A stretch of 64,000 nt of DNA from Bacillota bacterium (GCA_023439125.1 JAEXOU010000022.1:170336-234335); one strand, 5' to 3'; counted from the first letter of the stretch, positions 46,776 to 55,868 are shown. Notes: generated by a model from the letters alone, not told the origin. Program-made: numbers and translations.

Positions 46776-47537
46776 CTATCTTCTCACTGAAACACCTTGT
46801 TCTGCCAAATAGTTCTTTAATTCATCGATCTCTAATTCTTTATAATGGAATAAAGACGCTGCTAATACTGCATCTGCATGACCATTGACTAATGCTTCAT
46901 AAAAATGTTGTTTTGTACCGGCGCCACCAGAAGCAATTACTGGAATAGAAACATGATCCGCCACCATACGAGTTAATTCAAGATCGTAACCATCCTTCGT
47001 TCCATCACAGTCCATGCTGGTTAATAAAATCTCACCGGCACCAAGCTGATTGGCTTTCATTGCCCACTCAACTGCATCGATGCCCATATCAACACGTCCA
47101 CCATTCTTATAAATATTCCATCCAGTACCATCAGCACGACGTTTTGCATCAATTGCAACTACAACACATTGACTTCCAAATTTATCAGCCGCTTCGCTAA
47201 TTAGATTTGGATTCATAATTGCAGCTGAGTTAACAGCAATCTTATCCGCTCCTTCACGTAAAATCAGCTTAAAATCATCGATTGTCCGAATACCTCCACC
47301 AACCGTAAATGGTATAAACACAGTTTCTGCAACACGTCGTACCATATCAAGCTTAATTGTACGTGCATCGGAGGAAGCTGTAATATCCAAAAAAACTAAT
47401 TCATCTGCTCCAGCCTTGCCATATGCCTTTCCTACTTCAACCGGATCACCTGCATCACGTAAATCCACAAAATTGATACCTTTTACTACTCTACCATTAT
47501 GTACATCTAAACAAGGAATAATTCTCTTTGTAAACAT
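46776..47537 (-). CDS. hisF: Imidazole glycerol phosphate synthase, cyclase subunit HisF
   Basis: A 253-residue (beta-alpha)8 barrel. The catalytic aspartates are in RIIPCLDVHNGRVVKG (residue 11) and VVAIDAKRRADG (near 130). Phosphate-binding loops VGGGIRT and IASGGAG are present. It uses ammonia from HisH to make imidazole glycerol phosphate and AICAR in histidine synthesis. The upstream gene is hisH, 21 bp away; the other his genes are not in the window. Confidence 0.97.
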   Translation of the reverse strand: MFTKRIIPCLDVHNGRVVKGINFVDLRDAGDPVEVGKAYGKAGADELVFLDITASSDARTIKLDMVRRVAETVFIPFTVGGGIRTIDDFKLILREGADKIAVNSAAIMNPNLISEAADKFGSQCVVVAIDAKRRADGTGWNIYKNGGRVDMGIDAVEWAMKANQLGAGEILLTSMDCDGTKDGYDLELTRMVADHVSIPVIASGGAGTKQHFYEALVNGHADAVLAASLFHYKELEIDELKNYLAEQGVSVRR

Positions 47538-47558
47538 ATTTACACATCCTTTCTCTAC

Positions 47559-48164
47559 TTAAAGACTAGCAAAATTCTTTAGTATTGCAAGTCCAACATC
47601 ACCACTTTTTTCTGGATGAAACTGACATGCAAATATATTCTCATGTTCGACGGATGAATCAATTAGCGTACTATATTCACAGGTTGCTGCAACATCGTCG
47701 CGATTCGTTGCTCTAAGGTAGTAAGAATGAACAAAATACACGTATGATTGCTGTGGTATATTAGCAAATAATTTTGCCTTTGGTTGTATCTCCAAAGAAT
47801 TCCATCCAATTTGAGGAATTTTAAGTCCTTCCTTATCCGGTATCCTTAATATTTTCCCAGGTAAAATACAAAGTCCCTCTATACCTGGACTTTCATCACT
47901 ACCCTCAAACAACAACTGTTGACCTAAACAAATACCTAGAAAAGGCTTTCCACTCGCTGCAACGTCTTTCACCGTTTTTACTAAATCATAGCTATCTAGC
48001 TTCTTCATTGCTTCGCCAAAGGCTCCAACGCCAGGTAAAATTACTTTATCCGCACTATGTATTATGTTTCGATCTCTTGTTATAATCGCTTCTTCGCCTA
48101 TATAATTTAATGCCTTTTGAACACTTCTTAAGTTACCCGCATCATAATCAATAATAGCAATCAT
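47559..48164 (-). CDS. hisH: Imidazole glycerol phosphate synthase, glutaminase subunit HisH
   Basis: A 201-residue class I glutamine amidotransferase. The nucleophile cysteine is in FLGICLGQQLLFEGS (near residue 80), and the His/Glu pair in CQFHPEKSG. It starts IAIIDYDAGNLRSVQKAL, typical of HisH. It supplies ammonia to HisF. A family B element lies 36 bp upstream of its start. Confidence 0.97.
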   Translation of the reverse strand: MIAIIDYDAGNLRSVQKALNYIGEEAIITRDRNIIHSADKVILPGVGAFGEAMKKLDSYDLVKTVKDVAASGKPFLGICLGQQLLFEGSDESPGIEGLCILPGKILRIPDKEGLKIPQIGWNSLEIQPKAKLFANIPQQSYVYFVHSYYLRATNRDDVAATCEYSTLIDSSVEHENIFACQFHPEKSGDVGLAILKNFASL

Positions 48165-48200
48165 ATTATCCCTCCCTATACTATAAACTTCTTATTAAGA

Positions 48201-48456
48201 TTCAGGTGTCAAAGTACTTTCCATAATTTCATTCGTCATTTTACACATAGAAAAACTTTCTAAGAATGTGATGACAAACATAATTTAAGAGCATACTGTT
48301 ATGAAGTCGTCGGTACTTTGGGCCTGTATTTTAGGCCCTTACGTACCGTTACGAACTTCATTCAAGCGAAAGCGTGTTGCGGATAAATTATGTTTGTCAT
48401 CACATTCTCATAACATTTCTTTGTGTAAAATGACGTCAGGTCTTTTGACACCTGAA
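48201..48456. repeat. Family B element between hisH and the zinc-ribbon gene
   Basis: A complete copy of 256 bp. Terminal arms are TTCAGGTGTCAAAG and CTTTTGACACCTGAA; the core 48234-48435 is bounded by CGTCATTTTACAC and its complement and holds the same central hairpin as the copies at 38 and 55.6 kb. Confidence 0.9.
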
Positions 48457-48467
48457 CCTAAAATAAA

Positions 48468-48494
48468 AGCTGATGCACCTTGCATACATCAGCT
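48468..48494 (-). terminator. Terminator after the zinc-ribbon membrane protein gene
   Basis: The stem AGCTGATG / CATCAGCT with an 11-nt loop is followed on the minus strand by TTTTATTTT. It begins about 25 bp after the TAG/TAA region of the 48519 gene. Confidence 0.8.
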
Positions 48495-48518
48495 CCATCA
48501 CTATTTATCATCCTTGCT

Positions 48519-50261
48519 CTAATCTTCATTATCGTCAACAGAAACTTTGATTCGGCTCGAAAGAAGTTGATAAATTGCTTCGCTATATTCTTGTTGATCA
48601 TCATAAGCAAGTAAAGCATCTGCTTCTTCTTCGGTAATATCAAAGGTCGTATCTAATTTTTCCAATATTTCATTACGAATATAATCTAAATCTGACTCAA
48701 TTCCTAACAAACCAGCAAGAGAATAATACTTGTCATACCGTTCTAACCCTTTTAACAGGGAATCTAAAGCTTGTGGATACTTTTTCATATTATAATAATT
48801 TTCATAAGAATTCAACTGTTTATTTACAAACATTACAGTCATAATCTTATCATAGATTTCTATATCCTCATCTTTAATATCAATACCATATACATTTTTA
48901 TATGCTTCATTATAATGTTGAATTTCAAAATTATTCTTAGCATGTTTGATTGCCAGTGAGTAGCTATAAATATTGGTACCTACTACTACAACAACTGCAA
49001 TTGCTGCAAACCATGCAAAAATGATGCCTGCACCAACTTTATTAATCTTTCCTTCATTCTCATCAATTTCATCTACCAATTCTTGTATTTCTCGAGAACG
49101 TCGTTCCTTTGCTTCTTTTTTTGCCTTTGCCTGCTTTTCTTTTGCTAATTTCTTTTGTTTAGCCTCTTCCTTTGCTTTTTTGGCATTCTCTGCTTTATGA
49201 GCTTTGGTGAGTTCCTTCTTTGCTTTAGCTTCCTCTTTACGTTCTGCTTCTTCCTTTGTCTTTTGCATTAATTGCTGAATTTCCTCTTCTGTTCGTTCTT
49301 CTTTTATATTTCCAAAGAGTCGTGAAAAAATACTTTTACTCTTTGGTGACTTTGGAGAATCTTGATTACTCTTGCTATCCTGATTAGATGCAACCTCAGC
49401 AATGTCTATATCTGGTATCATATTAATTAAGTCATCATCCGTCATCGAAATATCGTCATTATCTTGCAGTAAGGTTACAGCACTGAGTGCCTCTGAAAAT
49501 ACGTCACCAATGTCAGATGTAGCCTTCCTATCAAATTCCTGTTCTGTATGATAACCGTTTCCTAACGGATCACCATCATTCGAAACGTCTTCTATTGATG
49601 GTAATTCCTCTGAATTATTTATTTCATTAATCAAGTCTAAGAGATCTATATCACTATCTAATTTATCAAAACTCTCCAAATCCAGTTGTTCTTTTGTTGG
49701 ATTTTCTAATATTTCCTCTGTTGAAGGTATCTCAGGTGCCATATCGATCATAGGCTCACCCACTACTGAATCCTCAAGTTCAGATTCATCGTTTAAAAAC
49801 TCCTCATTCATAGAATCATCAATTGTAGGCTCTACCGTTGTAACCTCATCCATGTTAGCTTCCTTTGTAACAACAATTTCAGGTAGAGAATCAACGTCTG
49901 TTTCCAATGTCGATTCCATACGATTGTCCTCTGAGGTTGTATTTTCAATCGCTTGATCGAATAACCCATTGAGAAAATCTAAATCAGAATCATCATCCGA
50001 TTTGCTAAAAATATTATAATCACTTGGAACTCCATCTAAGATGTTATCATTCATATTATTTCTTTTTTCATCCTTATGTTGTTGTCGTGTTTTAAGCACA
50101 CTTCTATCCAAATTCATATTTTTATTGTCAGGAGATGTCACTGAACTAAGCAGACTATCCAAATAGGTTTCGTCTGCCTTGCTCTTCACTTCAGAATAAC
50201 AATTCTTGCAGTATTGTGTACCATCAGGTATTTTTTCCTTGCATAGGATACACTGAGCCAT
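48519..50261 (-). CDS. Zinc-ribbon, acidic and coiled-coil membrane protein
   Basis: A 580-residue protein. The N-terminus has two CxxC pairs (CILC at 4-7, CKNC at 18-21), a zinc ribbon. Residues 30-310 are very acidic and rich in Asp, Glu and Ser, probably disordered. Residues 315-400 form a highly charged Lys/Glu/Ala coiled coil, followed by one membrane helix (about 405-430, FAWFAAIAVVVVVGTN) and a helical C-terminal domain of about 150 residues with TPR-like spacing. I do not recognise a named family. It lies 41 bp downstream of a CheV-like gene, so it may be linked to chemotaxis or signalling; that is position only. Confidence 0.75.
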   Translation of the reverse strand: MAQCILCKEKIPDGTQYCKNCYSEVKSKADETYLDSLLSSVTSPDNKNMNLDRSVLKTRQQHKDEKRNNMNDNILDGVPSDYNIFSKSDDDSDLDFLNGLFDQAIENTTSEDNRMESTLETDVDSLPEIVVTKEANMDEVTTVEPTIDDSMNEEFLNDESELEDSVVGEPMIDMAPEIPSTEEILENPTKEQLDLESFDKLDSDIDLLDLINEINNSEELPSIEDVSNDGDPLGNGYHTEQEFDRKATSDIGDVFSEALSAVTLLQDNDDISMTDDDLINMIPDIDIAEVASNQDSKSNQDSPKSPKSKSIFSRLFGNIKEERTEEEIQQLMQKTKEEAERKEEAKAKKELTKAHKAENAKKAKEEAKQKKLAKEKQAKAKKEAKERRSREIQELVDEIDENEGKINKVGAGIIFAWFAAIAVVVVVGTNIYSYSLAIKHAKNNFEIQHYNEAYKNVYGIDIKDEDIEIYDKIMTVMFVNKQLNSYENYYNMKKYPQALDSLLKGLERYDKYYSLAGLLGIESDLDYIRNEILEKLDTTFDITEEEADALLAYDDQQEYSEAIYQLLSSRIKVSVDDNED

Positions 50262-50302
50262 TCTTACACCTTCCTAACTTAGTATTCTATATGAATAAAG
50301 CA

Positions 50303-51220
50303 CTATTTACTGTTTTTTTTATGAAATAACAAGTTATCCATTGTCGTCACTAAAGAACCGATTTCAGGCTTTGATAATTGCGCATCAGCACCAACTTTCT
50401 CGCCTTTTCTTCTCATATCGTCATTCACAAGTGAAGAGAAAATAATGACTGGGATTTCTTTTAATTCTTCATCATCCTTTATTAATTTCGTGAGATGATG
50501 TCCATCCATCTTTGGCATCTCAATATCTGTAATTACACAAGCAACTTTCTCCTTAATTGTTTTCTCTTTCTTATACTGATTTAACAATTCCCACGCTTCT
50601 TGTCCATTCATTTCCATTGTAACATTCGTATATCCTGCTTTCACTAAACAGTCATAAATCAAATGACTTAGTAAAGAAGAGTCCTCTGCAATTATAATTG
50701 GTAATTCGTTGCGTTTGCGTTCGCCTAACTTATCAATATCGGAGATTTTCAAACTAGTCTCAGGATTTATATCGGCAATAATCTTCTCAAAATCAAGTAT
50801 AATGATTAATTTCTCATTTAATTTGAGAATACCTGTAGCAGCCCCACTTCCAGATTGTGTCAATGTTTCATCTGGTTTGGATATATTCGTCCAGGATACA
50901 CGATGAATTCCAACTACTGTATTTACATGAAAACCTACATGTAAATTATTAAAATTTGTCACTATGTACATATCATTTGCACAGGATTCTTTTGGTTGTA
51001 AATGAAGTGACTTAACTAAATCAATAATTGTAATAATGGTATCACGAGGCATGAAAATTCCTTCAACAAAGGGATGAGCATTTGGTACTAAGGTTGGTTT
51101 TTGATAAGGTAATATCTCTCTAACTTTTGCTACATTGATGCCATAAGAATGACTGCCCAATGTAAATTCTAGTATCTCTAATTCATTGGTCCCACTTTCG
51201 AGTAAAATTTCATTATTCAT
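50303..51220 (-). CDS. cheV: CheV-like chemotaxis coupling protein (CheW plus receiver)
   Basis: A 305-residue protein. Residues 10-150 form a CheW domain (LEILEFTLGSHSYGINVAKVREIL; FVEGIFMPRDTIITIIDL). Residues 170-300 form a receiver with IIAEDSS, the phosphorylatable aspartate in VITDIEMPKMDGHHLTK, and the LSKPE lysine. This is the CheV arrangement, which connects chemoreceptors to the kinase CheA and adapts the signal. The ATG at 51220 is preferred because GGAGG lies 8 nt upstream, better than the earlier in-frame starts. No other chemotaxis genes are in the window. Confidence 0.9.
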   Translation of the reverse strand: MNNEILLESGTNELEILEFTLGSHSYGINVAKVREILPYQKPTLVPNAHPFVEGIFMPRDTIITIIDLVKSLHLQPKESCANDMYIVTNFNNLHVGFHVNTVVGIHRVSWTNISKPDETLTQSGSGAATGILKLNEKLIIILDFEKIIADINPETSLKISDIDKLGERKRNELPIIIAEDSSLLSHLIYDCLVKAGYTNVTMEMNGQEAWELLNQYKKEKTIKEKVACVITDIEMPKMDGHHLTKLIKDDEELKEIPVIIFSSLVNDDMRRKGEKVGADAQLSKPEIGSLVTTMDNLLFHKKNSK

Positions 51221-51355
51221 TCCATTTACCTCCATTTTAAAGATCCGATTAACCAAATCCTTTTCATGTTTTGTATAATCTAATATAACTATTCACACTA
51301 AATTATAAACTATTACGACAAATTATTCAATCTATTTTGTCGAATGCCATTACTA

Positions 51356-51976
51356 TTATTGTAGCCAAATAAACTCATCACATAGAGATTCGATATATTG
51401 TTTTTCTTCACTCGTTAAGACAATGGTAAGACCCATTTTTTTCAGTTTTCTTAATATTTTTCGTAATTCCATATGATTCTCTATATTATCTTCGGTAAAC
51501 AGATCGGCATGAAGTAACAACAATTCTTGTCCTTCCATAATTGCTTGGGCAATACTCAATTTTTGTTCCATACGTTTAGAATATTGACTCACTTTACGTT
51601 GACTTGTTGGATTAAGTCCAACAAAATTCATAGCTTCTATTATATTCTCGCTCGTTGCGCGTTCGTTCATGCCCGCGATATACTTCAAGTTTTTATAACC
51701 ACTAAATTCTTTTAAAAAACCTATTTTATTAATATAAACTCCAACATGCTCTGGTGTTTGTCCATATAAGCCCAAACGTTCCTCTCCATAATATATGTCT
51801 CCAGAACAAGGCATTAATTCACCTGACAAAAGCTGCATAAACATTGTAACTGTTTTGCAGCTTTTCCCAATAACTCCAACGACTTTCCCTTGTTCAATTG
51901 TAAGATCCATTTCTGATAAATAACATATTCCTTCGTGATTTTTTGATATTTTCTCTAATCGTATTGCTTGATTCAT
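51356..51976 (-). CDS. Degenerate ABC-type ATPase, probably inactive
   Basis: A 206-residue protein with the outline of an ABC ATP-binding subunit, but the key motifs are altered. Walker A reads GVIGKSCKTVT, two residues short of the usual GxxGxGKST loop and without the glycine before lysine. The signature region is YSKRMEQKLSIAQAI instead of LSGGQ. Walker B reads LLLLHADLF, lacking the Asp and catalytic Glu. The gene is open and its start has only a weak ribosome site. It lies 90 bp downstream of a complete ABC exporter on the same strand. A regulatory, non-hydrolysing role or early decay are both possible. Confidence 0.75.
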   Translation of the reverse strand: MNQAIRLEKISKNHEGICYLSEMDLTIEQGKVVGVIGKSCKTVTMFMQLLSGELMPCSGDIYYGEERLGLYGQTPEHVGVYINKIGFLKEFSGYKNLKYIAGMNERATSENIIEAMNFVGLNPTSQRKVSQYSKRMEQKLSIAQAIMEGQELLLLHADLFTEDNIENHMELRKILRKLKKMGLTIVLTSEEKQYIESLCDEFIWLQ

Positions 51977-52065
51977 AACTTATATCCTTGATGTTTATTA
52001 AAGTATATTACTTTATCATGAATCAAATCTATATACAATTATTAAATATTGGTAAATATATCGTT

Positions 52066-52872
52066 TTAAAGAGATAAGTCCTTTCTACAAAAAACTCTAA
52101 TACCAACCACATATAAAATTATTCCCGTAATTAATAAAATAGCGGCACCAATATATCCTTGGCTCTGATTTGCGACAAGTGCACTCGTATCAAATAAGGT
52201 CATAGGTGTTAGGTATTTAAAAAATTCTGCTTTTTCGCCTGTCTGCGCGATCATCTTAATCATAATAAATGCAACACTTGCTCCGATTCCAATACCATTC
52301 GCCATACGTGATTCTTGAAAAATACATGTACTACAAAAGCATACACCACTTAAGAAAATTGTTAAGCACAATAAACCAACGTTAAGTATTAAAAACTTTC
52401 CAATTTCTAATTTTCCAGGAAATGCTATCTGACTGACAATGATACACATTATAGTTGCATATACACATACGCATATATTAGACATTAACATAACAAAAGC
52501 TTGGGTACGAACAATTTTCCCTCTACTATTCGGAGTAGCTAATAAATAAGCCATTGATCCACGATCATTATAGCGAGACATCAATCGTGATGCTAACACA
52601 ATAATTAGAATCAAAGGAAAGATTACAAAGATTAAATCGTATAGTATTTCAGATAAAAACTCGACTAATACGGTACTAAACTTACTCATACCGAATGCAG
52701 CAAATATTTCTGGCATACTATCTGCCATTGCTTTAAGGCCACTGGCCATCTTAGGATCCGGGTCATACATAGCAATAATGATTGCTCCATACATCGTCAT
52801 TACTGCAAGTATTAATAAGACAATTTTATAATTTGCCTTTATCTCTCTATGTAATAATGGTTTACTTAACAT
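52066..52872 (-). CDS. ABC-2 type exporter permease
   Basis: A 268-residue protein with six hydrophobic segments: one near residue 20-38, a long extracellular loop rich in Met, then five closely spaced helices ending near the C-terminus. The layout suits an ABC-2 permease with a fused or dimeric channel. GGAGGTGA lies 5 nt before the ATG at 52872, which is preferred over the in-frame ATG at 52887 that lies inside this site. It overlaps the ATPase gene by 11 bp. The substrate is unknown; TetR-controlled systems of this type usually export drugs or peptides. Confidence 0.85.
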   Translation of the reverse strand: MLSKPLLHREIKANYKIVLLILAVMTMYGAIIIAMYDPDPKMASGLKAMADSMPEIFAAFGMSKFSTVLVEFLSEILYDLIFVIFPLILIIVLASRLMSRYNDRGSMAYLLATPNSRGKIVRTQAFVMLMSNICVCVYATIMCIIVSQIAFPGKLEIGKFLILNVGLLCLTIFLSGVCFCSTCIFQESRMANGIGIGASVAFIMIKMIAQTGEKAEFFKYLTPMTLFDTSALVANQSQGYIGAAILLITGIILYVVGIRVFCRKDLSL

Positions 52873-53761
52873 TCTGATCACCTCCATAAAAATGCATAAA
52901 CATCTCTTCCAAAGATTGACTCTTTACATTCAAATCTTTCACATTATACTTACTGATACTTTGAATGAACTCGTTCATATTCCCCTTTACACCTATCGTA
53001 ACAGTATCGTGATTGATTGCCTCGTCTAAGATTTTATTCTCTTTTGCAAATAATACTGCACTCTCTGCACGATCAAAACGAATGATAAAGCTTCTCTTTT
53101 TATCACTCTTTAATTTACTCATATCTTCTACTGCCATGATGTGACCATTCTTAATAATAACTGTACGGTCACAAGTACGTTCCACTTCCTCAAAAATATG
53201 AGAAGACATCAGTATTGTTGTTCCACGCTCTTTTTCTTTTAAGATTAAATCAATGAATCGATTTTGCATCAAAGGATCTAATCCAGAAGTTGGCTCATCC
53301 AAGATTGCCTCTTTGGGATGATTCATAAAAGCACATACAATACCAAGCTTTTGTTTCATTCCCTTTGACATCTTCTTGATTCTCCCCTTAGGATCTAACT
53401 CAAATAACTCCATTAGTTCTTTTGCATAAGACAAGTCATTCAAGTTTTTCATACTTGCAATAAACTTAATAAAATCAATTCCGGTCAAATCATCCATAAA
53501 AGCAATCTCACCAGGAAGATATCCTAACGTTTCCTGAATTTTTGCTGCTTGTAAAAAGCAATCCATTCCATTAATTTTAACTTCCCCTTGATCTGGATGA
53601 ATAAATCCCATAAGTTGACGAATGGTTGTTGTTTTTCCAGCACCATTTGGTCCTAAAAAACCCATGACTTCTCCTTGATTGACAGAAAAACTTGCATCAA
53701 AAACGCCTTTATTGTTTCCGTAATCTTTTGTTATGTGATTAATTTCAAATACTTTTGTCAT
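52862..53761 (-). CDS. ABC exporter ATP-binding protein
   Basis: A 299-residue ABC ATPase with Walker A GPNGAGKTT, the signature MSKGMKQKLGI (a variant of LSGGQ), Walker B EAILDEPTSGLDP and the H-loop SSHIFEE. The C-terminal 80 residues form an accessory domain of the type seen in drug and bacteriocin exporters. It overlaps the TetR gene by 4 bp (ATGA) upstream and the permease by 11 bp downstream, so the three form one coupled operon. Confidence 0.95.
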   Translation of the reverse strand: MTKVFEINHITKDYGNNKGVFDASFSVNQGEVMGFLGPNGAGKTTTIRQLMGFIHPDQGEVKINGMDCFLQAAKIQETLGYLPGEIAFMDDLTGIDFIKFIASMKNLNDLSYAKELMELFELDPKGRIKKMSKGMKQKLGIVCAFMNHPKEAILDEPTSGLDPLMQNRFIDLILKEKERGTTILMSSHIFEEVERTCDRTVIIKNGHIMAVEDMSKLKSDKKRSFIIRFDRAESAVLFAKENKILDEAINHDTVTIGVKGNMNEFIQSISKYNVKDLNVKSQSLEEMFMHFYGGDQNVK

Positions 53762-54378
53762 TGAAACTCCTCCTTATAAGCAATTCTCTTAAATACTGTA
53801 ATCCACTGATCGAACTCTTTCATCAACTCATCGAGATCCACGATTTTACCTTTTAATTGTAAATCAAACATATAGCCTTCCGCCATCCATATTAACATGC
53901 GCATAATTTCCATAAAATCTACTCCTTCTCGAAATTTATCGTAATTGATATGGCGAAAAAAGTTTTCATACTGGTTTTTTGTATACTCATTAATTATATT
54001 CCTTATTTCTGCTCCTGCTTCGGATTCCGATTGCATAATCACTTTTTCAGAAAAACGAAGTAAATAAGGATTCTTTCGAAAGATTCCATATTTCATATTC
54101 GCTGTATATCTTAAAACCTCAAAAAAATCATCTAGCTCATAATACTGTTCCTTTACAATTTCCCTCGTTAGAAATTCCTTTGCATATTGAAATAAGTATG
54201 TATACAGCGATTGTTTGTTATGGAAATAATAAAATAGCAATCCTTTTGAAATTCCCGCTTTTGCAGCTATATCATCAGTTACAGCATGCTTGTAATCATT
54301 TTGAGAAAAGACTTCAAGTGCAGCATTTATAATTACCTGTTGTTTTTCTTGTGTCAACTCAAAGAATTTTTCATTCAT
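53758..54378 (-). CDS. TetR-family repressor of the adjacent ABC exporter
   Basis: A 206-residue regulator. The N-terminal helix-turn-helix is AALEVFSQNDYKHAVTDDIAAKAGISKGLLFYYFHNKQSLY, typical of TetR (recognition helix GISKGLLFYYF). The C-terminal part is a helical ligand-binding domain. GGAGGT lies 8 nt before the ATG at 54378, better than the earlier in-frame ATG at 54447. It is first in the operon with its target genes, so it probably represses its own promoter. The ligand is unknown. Confidence 0.92.
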   Translation of the reverse strand: MNEKFFELTQEKQQVIINAALEVFSQNDYKHAVTDDIAAKAGISKGLLFYYFHNKQSLYTYLFQYAKEFLTREIVKEQYYELDDFFEVLRYTANMKYGIFRKNPYLLRFSEKVIMQSESEAGAEIRNIINEYTKNQYENFFRHINYDKFREGVDFMEIMRMLIWMAEGYMFDLQLKGKIVDLDELMKEFDQWITVFKRIAYKEEFQ

Positions 54379-54486
54379 GTATTCTACCTCCATCGCTGAA
54401 CTATCCAAAACAGTTTGACTATATTGGTTAATTTCAGTATACTTCATTGACTATTTTACGCAACCCCCCTGCATTAATATTTTTGT

Positions 54487-54513
54487 CAAAGAAAATTCTG
54501 AGAATTTTCTTTG
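54487..54513. repeat. Perfect palindrome upstream of the TetR operon
   Basis: CAAAGAAAATTCT and its complement are separated by one base. It lies about 110 bp before the TetR start and contains part of a -35-like TTGACA on the minus strand. It could be the operator or a terminator of the upstream unit. Confidence 0.6.
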
Positions 54514-54521
54514 AAGATAGA

Positions 54522-54652
54522 GGTGTCAAAAGAACTTTCTATAACTTTTTTCAAGCGAAAGCGTATTGCGTATAAATTATGTTTGCTCTCCCATATTACA
54601 ACATTTCCTTTTGCAAAATGACATCAAACTTCTTTCTTAAGGACTTTGAAAT
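54522..54652. repeat. Deleted family B element
   Basis: It keeps the left end GGTGTCAAAAGAACTTTC, jumps to the right half (TTCAAGCGAAAGCGTATTGCG, TATAAATTATGTTTG), and ends with AAGGACTTTGAAAT. The left inner arm and central hairpin are missing, so about half of the element has been lost. Confidence 0.75.
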
Positions 54653-54673
54653 CTGAATTCAATGAACCAAAAA

Positions 54674-54848
54674 AGGGGCTGTCGCACGAAATACAGAATG
54701 AATAAAAGAAGGAAGGATGACGGTATATTTTTCATCGGCGCGCTATGCTCACAAGCTCACGAAATACATGTGGACTTACAAGGCACTCAGAAAAATACCA
54801 TCACCCTTCCTTCTTTTATTCAATATTTAGCTAGTTCACAGCCCCTTA
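54674..54848. repeat. Complete family A element downstream of ribU
   Basis: Terminal inverted repeats are GGGGCTGT (after AAAAAA) and ACAGCCCC. Next come GAATAAAAGAAGGAAGG...and its complement in CCTTCCTTCTTTTATTC, then the arms GATG(A/G)TATTTTTC. The centre is ACAAGCTCACGAAATACATGTG. About 175 bp in all, with no coding capacity. Confidence 0.88.
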
Positions 54849-54877
54849 ACAATTAATCATTCTTAGATTGATTAAGT

Positions 54878-55519
54878 TTATATAATTCCATTCATAGCAA
54901 GAATCACAACAATACAGGTTGCTAAAACCGCTACAGCAACTAGCATAATTCCAATATTGCTTTTATTTTTTTCCGCTTTTGAATTAGGAATTAATCGAGC
55001 TTTTCGAAGCCCCATAACAATTGGTTTATAAACTAAAATTGTAATACTAGCATTGATTCCACCTTTTAATAAATTATATGGCAAAAAGTATGGAACTAGC
55101 ATTTCTGCAACCATAGCTCGATCATATCCCATGTAAATTGGTGTAATCAAATAATTCCATAATAACATAATACAAGTCATACTAATCACACCTGTAACTA
55201 ATCCAATAATCGCACCTTTCATTGAATGCAACTTTTTGTAGATAAATGCAGCAATACATACGAAGGAACAAGTGGAAATTACGTTCATCAAAAAGCCAAT
55301 CCAGCCTGTATCACTAATCGTAATCATCTCAATAAAAGCAGTCACAACAGAAATTGTAAACGCAGTTAATGGCCCAAAAATAAATCCCCCTAATGCTATG
55401 ATAATATCTGCTGGCCCATATTCTAAAAACAATACAACTGGAATACGTATAATTGTTACTAAATAGGCGATTGCACATAGCATTGCTGTCGCTGTCATCT
55501 TTTTCACTTTTTCATTCAT
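54878..55519 (-). CDS. ribU: Riboflavin ECF transporter substrate-binding subunit RibU
   Basis: A 213-residue membrane protein with six helices. The N-terminal MTATAMLCAIAYLVTIIRIPV and the loop LEYGPADIIIALGGFIFGPL are characteristic of RibU, the riboflavin S-component; it works with the shared EcfA/EcfT module, which is not in this window. The upstream FMN riboswitch supports the assignment. GGGAGG lies 8-9 nt before the ATG. About 310 bp separate the riboswitch terminator from the start, most of it one family B element. Confidence 0.95.
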   Translation of the reverse strand: MNEKVKKMTATAMLCAIAYLVTIIRIPVVLFLEYGPADIIIALGGFIFGPLTAFTISVVTAFIEMITISDTGWIGFLMNVISTCSFVCIAAFIYKKLHSMKGAIIGLVTGVISMTCIMLLWNYLITPIYMGYDRAMVAEMLVPYFLPYNLLKGGINASITILVYKPIVMGLRKARLIPNSKAEKNKSNIGIMLVAVAVLATCIVVILAMNGII

Positions 55520-55562
55520 AAATAAAACCTCCCTAATTTCCTAAACTTTTCTATTGCGATTA

Positions 55563-55824
55563 GTGTATCAAAAGTCCTTTTCAATAATTTCATCTGTCAT
55601 TTTGCACGCAATAAACTTGCTGGAAATGGGATGTCAAACATAATTTAGGAGCATAATGTTATGAAGTCGTCGGTACTTAGGGCCTGTATTTTAGGCCCTT
55701 ATGTACCGCTACGAACTTCATTCAAGCGAAAGCGTGTTGCGTATAAATTATGTTTGTCATACCATATTCCTAACATTACTTGTGCAAAATGACATCTGAT
55801 CTCTTTCTTAAGGACTTTTGACAC
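55563..55824. repeat. Complete family B element inserted in the ribU leader
   Basis: 262 bp. Ends are GTGTATCAAAAGTCCTT and AAGGACTTTTGACAC. The core, 55595-55794, is bounded by TGTCATTTTGCAC and its complement and holds the arms around AAACATAATTTA and the central hairpin. It lies between the FMN-riboswitch terminator (55833-55868) and the ribU ribosome site. Confidence 0.92.
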
Positions 55825-55832
55825 CTAAACAT

Positions 55833-55868
55833 AAAAAACACCTGAAAGAAATTTATGTCTTTCAGGTG
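55833..55868 (-). terminator. Riboswitch-controlled terminator upstream of ribU
   Basis: The perfect 11-bp stem CACCTGAAAGA / TCTTTCAGGTG with an 8-nt loop is followed by six Ts on the minus strand. It lies about 55 bp after the FMN aptamer, the usual place for the expression platform. Confidence 0.88.

Noticed and set aside
46776..48164. HisF/HisH as part of a sugar-modification pathway rather than histidine synthesis
   Set aside because: Both proteins carry standard histidine-pathway motifs and there are no sugar-biosynthesis neighbours.
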